A stretch of DNA of 64,000 nucleotides from Earliella scabrosa (Eukaryota > Basidiomycota > Agaricomycetes > Polyporales > Polyporaceae), in the NCBI GenBank assembly GCA_022605405.1, contig JABYQQ010000035.1:124001-188000 (forward strand), given 5' to 3'. Below the pieces are notes generated by a model. It was not told the origin of the DNA. It did no database searches and was given only the letters and a program-made list of their open reading frames with translations. Each line of letters begins with the position of its first letter. Within the stretch, counting starts at the first letter, position 1. This document shows positions 57,056 to 64,000 of this stretch, in pieces. The translations under genes were made by a program, and so were the position numbers.

Positions 57056-57236
57056 TGTAAGGAGATGGATTAGACGCGGGTCGTGGGAACTACTGTACAG
57101 TTATTGATCGCGCGTCGTACGAGTGCCCGCGCTGGGTGTGGGCACTCTCCATCGTCTACACCACATCTGTACTGCTTGCTGAGATTATACACTCGGTTCT
57201 GAGCACTTCGGGCGTGACTAGGCGACAACCCTTACA
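57056..57236 (+). repeat. 3' LTR
   Basis: 181 bp, identical by eye to the 5' LTR. Followed by the CAGGG target duplication at 57237-57241. Confidence 0.95.
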
Positions 57237-58032
57237 CAGGGCGAACGTAGAATGGCGGGCCGAACTCTCGATACGGCAGTAGCGGATATATCAGCGTAAT
57301 CAAATAACCACCTGGCTTGACGAGCTTCCGCATTTGCTGCCCCCATTCGGCTCTCCGGGAAGGCGGTATGGCGACGAAGAACCTGTACACTCGTGCTGAT
57401 CAAACCTCAAACTAGGGTCGTTTATGCTATGAACGCACGTGTAGTCGTATATGAGGCTGAAGGCATCTTCCTCCTCCATCTTGAAGAAGTCCGTCAGCTC
57501 GAATCGCACAGTGGCAGCAGATGCTGTAGACTGAGCGTTCCTGTGGACCGAGTTGGTTAGGAGTATCTAGGACGGATAGGTATAGGAGGGCTTACTGGCG
57601 AGCTGCTTCAACAGCGGTGGGCGAGATATCCGTGCCCAATGTCGCTAGGCCGAGCGTTTGAGCGATAGTAATCGCATCGTATCCCTGTTGGGTATGTCAG
57701 TGAGAGCAACGTCTGGGGCATTATCGGAGTCATTGCGCACCCTCCCACAGCCGGGAACGAGCGCACGACCACTGCGCGGGAAGTCGATACGTCCCGACTC
57801 TAGCAAGTGCCTCAAAGCGGGCTGTGGCGTCCCAGCGTCCCAAGGCGTCGTTCCGACCTTCCTGTAGTTGAGTTAGTGGTAAGTCGTGTGGCTCTGACGG
57901 GATTGAACTGTCACTGTTCCAAGTTTGGACTTGAACGTACCAGGCTTCATCCCATCCTTGCTCTCGGTGGGTTGCAATCAGCTCGCGGACCTGCTCCATT
58001 TGACGGTCTTTGTCCACAGGAGTGCTCGCCAT
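57237..58032 (-). pseudogene. 5' part of TPMT-like thiol methyltransferase, truncated by retrotransposon
   Basis: Five exons remain: 57941-58032, 57741-57861, 57596-57684, 57439-57540, 57237-57382. Family: SAM-dependent methyltransferases (TPMT superfamily) acting on thiols or halides. Seen: GWDEAWKVGTTPWDAGTPQP, the SAM-binding RALVPGCGRGYDAITIA, then LGTDISPTAVEAARQNA, FFKMEEEDAF and KLVKPGGYLITLIYPL. In the present genome the frame passes into the antisense LTR and stops after one codon (VRP-V-stop), giving 184 residues instead of 221. The core fold is intact but the C-terminal segment is lost, so activity is doubtful. All upstream splice sites look normal. Confidence 0.9.
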
Positions 58033-58470
58033 CGTCGTAGATCGAAGTTCGGAGGCAGGCTCCGAGTCAACTTCTCCGATGCCACAAGTTGACAAGTTGC
58101 TTTGTCATCCGGATCGACTGTCGTCCCACGAGTCATGTGAGATAAGTAGCTCGCCTTCGAGTCGGACATTGCCGTTCGGTGGCGAAACCTCCCTCCACAG
58201 GGAGTATTCGCGCAATCTCATGAGAGACACTGGCAAGGGGGTGCTTTGCCAGTGGACATCAGCGTATTATGCACACTGGTACTGAGCGGACACATGGTGA
58301 GACTTGTCATTCGACCTCAGCAAGTAAGTAACAGGTATGGCAATTGCGAACGATCCCGGGCCGAATGAAGATACCATTATGCTTCGCATATCACGGTCTT
58401 CGTCTATTATTTCAGTGCATTATGAGTCATCGACCTCACCTCGGCACTGGATAGATTACATTCGAAAGAC
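58033..58470. other. Intergenic region, methyltransferase promoter side
   Basis: About 440 bp between the methyltransferase start and the stop of the next minus-strand gene. No TATA box or conserved ORF seen. Confidence 0.35.
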
Positions 58471-60465
58471 TCACGTCTGCCACATGAGTGTGATTCGAGA
58501 ACGTCTCGAGCGCGACGTGCGTGGTCGACCCACCGTGTCCCTGGAGCGTCTCATGTCAGATGACACTGACCCTATCACACGTAGAGAAGTCCAGAACACG
58601 CTCACCGATGGCTCCGACTTGTCTGCAGAGTTCGAAGCTGCTTGGGTGGCGCTCGCGGTCAGACTGCCGGTGCGATTGAATGAGCGGCCGCCGAAACGGA
58701 GGGATGAGCGGTTGCCTAGCTCGGGCCAGGTGGTGCCGTAGTCGATTGTACCACGCACGTTGAGGCTGAGACGGTGGAGTGTAAGGTTCGGGGACACGCG
58801 CAGGATAGCATATGGCCTACCTTGCGAGCAAGGTGTTGACGTACACTGCCAGAGAGTACTCGTCAAAACGACTACCAGAGGGAAAGAGGCAGAAATACGC
58901 ACTCTTGGCGACGATCATCGCGAATGGGACGTAGAAGAACCGGTCTGGGAGCGCTACGCTCTAGTTCGGTGGACGTAACGTCGTGAGAGATACGGGTGGA
59001 AACTAGGGTTCTTCTCACCGTGATGAGATACATCGTCTGCACGGTACTATAATGGTAAAGGGCCAATTTGGTCTATTTATCGTTCACTCTTGATGATCTA
59101 GGTTAGGTACTCACGCCGTCAGCGCTCCCCTTTCGATCGCGTAGGCCATGAGCTTGTCGAGAAGCTTGTTTGTGGATCCTCGACCGGTCCGGCTCGTGCT
59201 GAAGTAATAGCACAACCCGCCAGTGATAAGGATGTCGCAGAGCACGGCGACGCCTTGGACAGCGCCGCCGAGGACCAGCGCGCGACGGAAGCTGACTGAG
59301 ACGAGATCATGGTCCTCAAATCTGTCAAAATGGTTAGATCATCCATCACATCAAGAGGGGAAGTATCATGAGTGCGTACACTTTGATCGTGCCCTCTGGT
59401 GCGTGTGGGGGATGTATACTCGTCACAATGAGCAGTCTCTCGCAAGGATTCGGGGAGACACACCGATACCGAGTCCTATCGGATGATGAGACATTGACAG
59501 CTAGCAGAATAAAACAGAGCGTACCAAGCGAGAGGAGAGCCAATACGACCTGGTTGCTCGTTAGGTAGGCGACCGTGTCACACGGGAGTCGGCACAACTC
59601 ACAATGACACCGCTCAAAATCTTGTTTCCTTGACTGACTACAACGTTGATGAGGGTAGGCATGATATACGATCACTAGACAGTATGAACTAACCTTCCCA
59701 TAACCGCTGAGCAAAATATCTTGCACATACAATTAAGCGGACAATGGTTGAACAGAGCATGTCCACAACGACTTACATCTGAACCATGGCTGTAATGACA
59801 TCCTAAAACCGGTAGTATGAGCATGGGGACCAGCGACATTCACACAAGGACATACCGTTATTCCATTCTCAAGCTGCGAGATCTCAGCCGTCAACAATAA
59901 TCGCATGCACTGCTCGCAGAGTGGTACTTGCCGTGAGGCTCCTGTATTGTGATAGGTGAGCGACGGAGGGATTAGCATGCCTGGTACGCACCATGGGAGC
60001 TGCAGATTATTTTCCAAATTCCTCAGATTGAGGACGAACAATGTGTAGAGCGCATGGGACATCAACAATGTGGTGAGTGTGTCCAGCATCCTAGGACCGG
60101 ACCGGCGAGTGATCATGGTGAGTAACAATGACAGCTCCGTCACTGTCCCTCCTTCACTCGGAAGACATACCACAAAACCGCAACCTGAGGCGCTGTCATT
60201 CTTTCTGGACTGGTCTGGACTCGGATGAAACGAACTCACGTAGAGCTTGAGGGTCAGACGATCGTTGGAGTAGCGTCGGAAATAAATGTACGTCTGGAGG
60301 ACGGTGATACCGTACATCCTGGGAGCGGCCACATTGTGATTGGAGTCAGAAATGCAAGAATGTCGGTGCTAAAGCTCGCACTCACGTTGTAGCCACGGCA
60401 TACCCGACGAGAGCGTTAGCAAAAATTTCCTGGACGGTGTCGATGAGATCTGTAGGGCCGTCCAT
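58471..60465 (-). CDS. DUF6534-family multi-pass membrane protein
   Basis: First exons are clear: 60386-60465, 60318-60240, a 14-nt microexon 60171-60184, 60090-59992, giving MYGITVLQTYIYFRRYSNDR, LYVAVLWMLDTLTTLLMSHA and LYTLFVLNLRNLENNLQLPW. Later blocks also match the family: SQGNKILSGVI, VVLALLSL, FEDHDLVSVSFRRALVLGGA and STNKLLDKLMAYAIERGALT. The family is an expanded group of basidiomycete proteins with about seven membrane helices and unknown function. The middle exons (59700-59950) could not be joined in one frame with standard donors, so either small introns were missed or the copy has a lesion. The C-terminal stop at 58471-58473 is tentative. Confidence 0.72.
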
Positions 60466-61501
60466 TGGAATAGCTAGCAGTACGGGGGGGAAGAGTGTTC
60501 GGGGTGCAAGGGCAAACGCGCGGAGAGTTAAGAGAGTCATGGGGATAGGGTTTGATTCTCACCCAAGCAGTGAGGATGTTGGGGCGCTGACGAACGCCGC
60601 CCAGTCTATCCCATTCCATAGGGTGGGACCAGATCTTGGCAAATGTTCACGATGGCTCTCATCGTAGAGTTTGAACTCCCACCGTTGTGTGCGACTCGTG
60701 CGGCCTTGTCAGCGTCATGATGACATCTCACTACCAACTTGAACGTTCTCTGGCGTATCTCTCCGGAGTATCTTGAAGAATCAGTCAGAGGTCTCGTCCA
60801 CACCGCCCACATTAGCTCAGACCGCGTGTTGAGTATACTTACTATACAATGCTCATCAACCGTCCATTGGAAGCTCTACCAATGCCAATGCAGAGTTCGA
60901 GCGGGCCAGTGAGAGTAAGTAAGTTTCTCCAACTTGAATCATGGCACTCAGGCTGAGCACTGTCCCCGGTCTGTCCCTCAGCGTAAGCGTTAGATAGTCG
61001 ACGCCGGCCGGTAACTAGACTGTAGACCATGGCACTCACGCTCTCAATGGTCAAGCACGCTTGCGTGAGTGCCATTGGCAGATGTTCTTGCACCGCAAGG
61101 TTAAGGTTCAAGTTCAACGTTCAACGTTCGTTCCTGGCGCCCAATTGAGTAGCTATCAATTATTAATTATTTTTGCACCGTTAAGTCCGCGTATACATAA
61201 GTATAAGCCCACGGGGTGGCGGCCCTGCCACTTGCGCTCATCCATCATGCGCCGACGAACTGTGGGTCAACCTTCGTCACCTCTCCCCATCGAGAATGGC
61301 CTGTAGACGCCGCGCATGTCCTCATACATGGCGAACCCTTCACGCCGAACGATCGAGGGCGACCTGGCCGCTGTCACGCCCTAAACCTTGCCGGTGTCTT
61401 CCTTAGTGTCCGATGCCACCGCCGTATGGCCGGGCCTCCCCAATTCGTCCCCCCTCGTCCATCCCCTGCGCAGGTAGCACCGCTCTCTGGCTGCCACCAC
61501 A
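60466..61501. other. Divergent intergenic region with hairpin
   Basis: About 1 kb between divergent genes, holding both promoters. It contains the inverted repeat at 61029-61075 and, just after it, short repeats of GTTCAACGTTCAACGTTCG. TATAAG at 61202-61207 is a possible TATA box but lies 300 bp from the oxidase ATG. No gene recognised. Confidence 0.4.
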
Positions 61502-63484
61502 ATGCACACCCTCCGCAAATTCATCCGTGTCGTCCTCGTCTCGAGCGCAGCCCTTCTCGGACTCTTCTCAGTGTCTACCGCAGCCTCACAGCTACCTGTT
61601 TCTGTCCCGCCGAACGTCCACAAATGCTCGACGGCGAATCGAATAGCCATCATCGGTGCTGGGGCTGCCGGCTCCTCAGCTGCGCTCTGGCTACGCAAAG
61701 CCGCAGAGCGACATGGGTTGGAACTCGAAGTCGACCTCTTTGAGAGGAATGACTACATCGGCGGAAGTGAGTTGTTCAGCGACGTGTTATGAGCTCACGG
61801 AGTCACGCTTTCTCATGCCATGCTCTCGTAAAGGGAGTACCATCGTCCAGCCGTACAACGACCCGACGCTCGAGCCTGTCGAGCTCGGCGGCTCGGTCTT
61901 CGTCAGCGCCAACAAGAACATGTGGCGTGCTGTCGACGAATATGGCTTTGAGCGCATGAAGTTCGAGAACGACGAGGACGTGATGGGTATCTGGGATGGA
62001 GAGAAGTTCGTCCTGACGGTGGGTTCCTCTTACTACCCCCATTCTGTAACGCTAATCCGCTGCTAGGTCGGTGGAGACAAGTTCTACAGCGACTGGATAA
62101 CGAAGCTCAAGATCCTATGGCGATACGGATACAACGCTCCCCAGAGGACACAGGCTCTGTGAGTTCTATGGTGCTCGCTTGCGATGTATGCACTGATGCT
62201 GAGGATCCACTCAGCGTGGACAAGATGATTTCCTCCATTTTGAGGATGTACGACAGTGCGCCACCGGTGTTCAACAGCATTACCTCCTTGGCGACTCTGC
62301 TGGGTTGGACTGAAGTCGCCGACAAAACCAGTCTGGAGTATCTCCGCTCCCAAGAGGTCGACGATCGGTGGTCTCTCGAATTTGTGGAGGCCATCACTCG
62401 TATCAACTACGGACAGGTACGTGATTCTGTTCCGAGTCTGCCTATGTTCGTGTGATCAGATTTCTAACTCAAGCGGTGTACCGCAGGACATCGACCGCAT
62501 CCATGGACTGGAAGGACTCGTATCGCTCGCGTCCAATGGCGCATCGACTGTCATCGGTGGTAACCGGCAAGTCTACGAGCGATTCGTCAAGGACTCGAAC
62601 GCTGCGCTGTTTCTGAACACTACCGTGAGCCACACTTCTCACCAAATCACGATCCCCAGCGGGCGCATTCTGATCCTGTGGCCCAGGTCGAGTCAGTGTC
62701 TCGCTCGTCGTCCTCCGAGCCGTGGATCCTCAAAACCAGTGATTCCGAGGAGGCACGCCCCTACCGCGCGGTCATCCTCGCAGCACCCTTCCACCAAACC
62801 GGCATCCGATTCACCTCAGACCCGCCCATCGCTGCAGTCCCACCACAGGACTACGTCCACCTCCACGTCACACTGGTCACGACCTCGAGCCCCAGCTTCA
62901 ACCCATCGTACTTCAACCTCGCGCCGGGCTTCGACGTCCCCGCGATGATCCTCACGACGCGCGCGGGAGCGCGCCAGGGCGGACCCGAACCGGAGTTCAA
63001 CTCGCTGAGCTACCTCCGCGCGGTGCGCAACCACGACCTGACGCAGTGGCGGAACGCGCGAGGGGAGCCGGAGTGGGTCGTCAAGGTGTTCTCGAAGACG
63101 CGGATCTCGGATAGCTGGCTCGAGGAGATGTTTCAGGGGAAGGTAGGGTGGGTGCTCAGGAAGGAGTGGGACGCGTACCCGGTTCTCGATCCGACTACGG
63201 AGTTCCCGCCCGTGCGGCTCGCGGATGGGCTGTATTATGTGAATGCGTTTGAACCGTGAGTGGATTACGCTGATCTTGCGTGGGGTTGTCAGTGCTCATC
63301 GGAGTGGTGCGGGGCGTACAGGCTTATCTCGACGATCGAGACTGAGATACTCTCTGCGCGGAATGTTGTGGACATCCTTCTTGGGGAACACTTCAACTCA
63401 AGTATATGCGGCGCGCGGGAAGGCGAGGGGTCCATATCGAACACGACCAAAAGCGAGGATTTCGTCTACGGATGGGATTGTTGA
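61502..63484 (+). CDS. Prenylcysteine oxidase (copy 2)
   Basis: Seven exons (61502-61766, 61834-62018, 62067-62158, 62215-62416, 62487-62624, 62687-63255, 63322-63484) encode 537 residues. Signal peptide-like N-terminus (VVLVSSAALLGLFSVSTAAS), FAD motif IAIIGAGAAGSSAALWL, DYIGGRSTIVQPY, LEPVELGGSVFV, RINYGQDIDRIHGLEG and WVLRKEWDAYPVLDPT. All seven exons correspond to those of copy 1, with identical phases; here every intron is GT-AG, including the two that are GC-AG in copy 1. Copy 2 lacks the GDDGDDGDE-like acidic insert of copy 1 in exon 2 and has a different C-terminal linker before the shared ending FVYGWDC. Both copies look functional. Confidence 0.92.
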
Positions 63485-64000
63485 AGGTGCGGGGCGTGTT
63501 CGAGGTGTGTGGTATACCGGCTTCCACCAGCTGCCTTTTTTCCCGATCTGACGCCGCGCTTAGGATGGATCCTGTACCTGTACATGCATAATCGACACTT
63601 GAACCTTTGATCAACTTATCGTCATATGGTTACCTGCGTCGGCCTCAGGACGCCCTTTAGTCAACATACTAGTAGGCGTGCACCTCTAGACTGCAACTCC
63701 ACCTGCCCTGTCAGTATTCCCTCTCCTCAGACGATAGCTTTCGTCGCTCGCAAATTGACACGCCGTCGCATGCTCTGCGCCCTCAGCAGAGTCCTTTACA
63801 CGCTGGGAGCTTATTTCCGAAGATCCGAAGATCATGTACTGTAGCACTGTGATCGCAACAGGTGCGATAAATACGAGTAGCTGAAACTTTGGGTGCGCAT
63901 GATACGAGAATGGGGATACATGTAAGCTCAGTACGGGTTACAGAGCTGAGAGGTAACAACAGCAAGCGGGGATTTACTGAGAAGGTACGATGAGCGTGAA
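63485..64000. other. No gene seen to window end
   Basis: Downstream of prenylcysteine oxidase copy 2. Only short frames without recognisable motifs; no repeat noticed. Confidence 0.4.

Larger units (their letters stand above)
46973..57236 (+). mobile_element. Complete Ty3/Gypsy LTR retrotransposon (chromovirus)
   Basis: 10,264 bp bounded by two 181-bp LTRs that look identical by eye, starting TGTAAGG and ending CCTTACA, and flanked by CAGGG on both sides (46968-46972, 57237-57241). Contents in order: Gag-protease, Pol (reverse transcriptase, RNase H, integrase, chromodomain) and a third ORF. All three lie in the same reading frame, interrupted only by UGA at 51248 and 54758. A purine tract precedes the 3' LTR. 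No convincing tRNA primer-binding site follows the 5' LTR. Identical LTRs and intact frames mean a recent, perhaps still mobile, copy. The order integrase then chromodomain and the GPY/F-like PKYIGPYPI place it among fungal chromoviruses. Confidence 0.97.

Noticed and set aside
58337..58741. Plus-strand open frame of 134 codons
   Set aside because: Antisense to the C-terminal exon of the DUF6534 gene; its residues show no family pattern and mirror the minus-strand codons.

Overview
The window is nuclear DNA of a basidiomycete fungus, most likely an agaricomycete of polypore type. Genes carry many short introns (mostly about 50-60 bp, GT-AG with GTACGT, GTGAGT or GTGCGT donors) and GC-rich coding DNA. 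The families present are typical of mushroom-forming fungi: HET-domain proteins, F-box proteins, a DUF6534 membrane protein, small secreted cysteine-rich proteins and a chromodomain Ty3/Gypsy element. Exon models were built by hand from splice consensus and checked by phase arithmetic; there is no transcript evidence.

Left third (1-31449): a HET-domain gene cut by the window edge, an 8-exon AGC-like kinase, prenylcysteine oxidase copy 1, a NOPCHAP1-like gene, small secreted protein copy 1, a ferric reductase, a 4-kb gene-poor stretch, small secreted protein copy 2 (an inverted duplicate), an F-box gene, a second HET gene, a 13-exon serine carboxypeptidase, a serine palmitoyltransferase small subunit and an F-box gene with a premature stop.

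Middle (31450-46851): a BEM46-type hydrolase, a 1.05-kb terminal-inverted-repeat element with target duplication, a secreted hydrophobic protein, a divergent pair of ER-associated degradation genes (a CUE protein and a UBA-UAS-UBX protein sharing 300 bp), a zinc-finger-like gene and a small hypothetical gene.

Right third (46852-64000): a complete, apparently recent 10.3-kb Ty3/Gypsy chromovirus with 181-bp LTRs, inserted with a CAGGG duplication into the last exon of a TPMT-like methyltransferase gene. Its Gag-protease, Pol and a third, unrecognised ORF all lie in one reading frame, separated only by two UGA codons, the first in the leaky UGA-CUA context. Beyond it lie a DUF6534 membrane protein and prenylcysteine oxidase copy 2.

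Three families (HET, prenylcysteine oxidase, small secreted protein) each occur twice, minus-strand on the left and plus-strand on the right, pointing to an old inverted segmental duplication later scrambled. The strongest candidate for something undescribed is the single-frame three-ORF retrotransposon with its extra 3' ORF.
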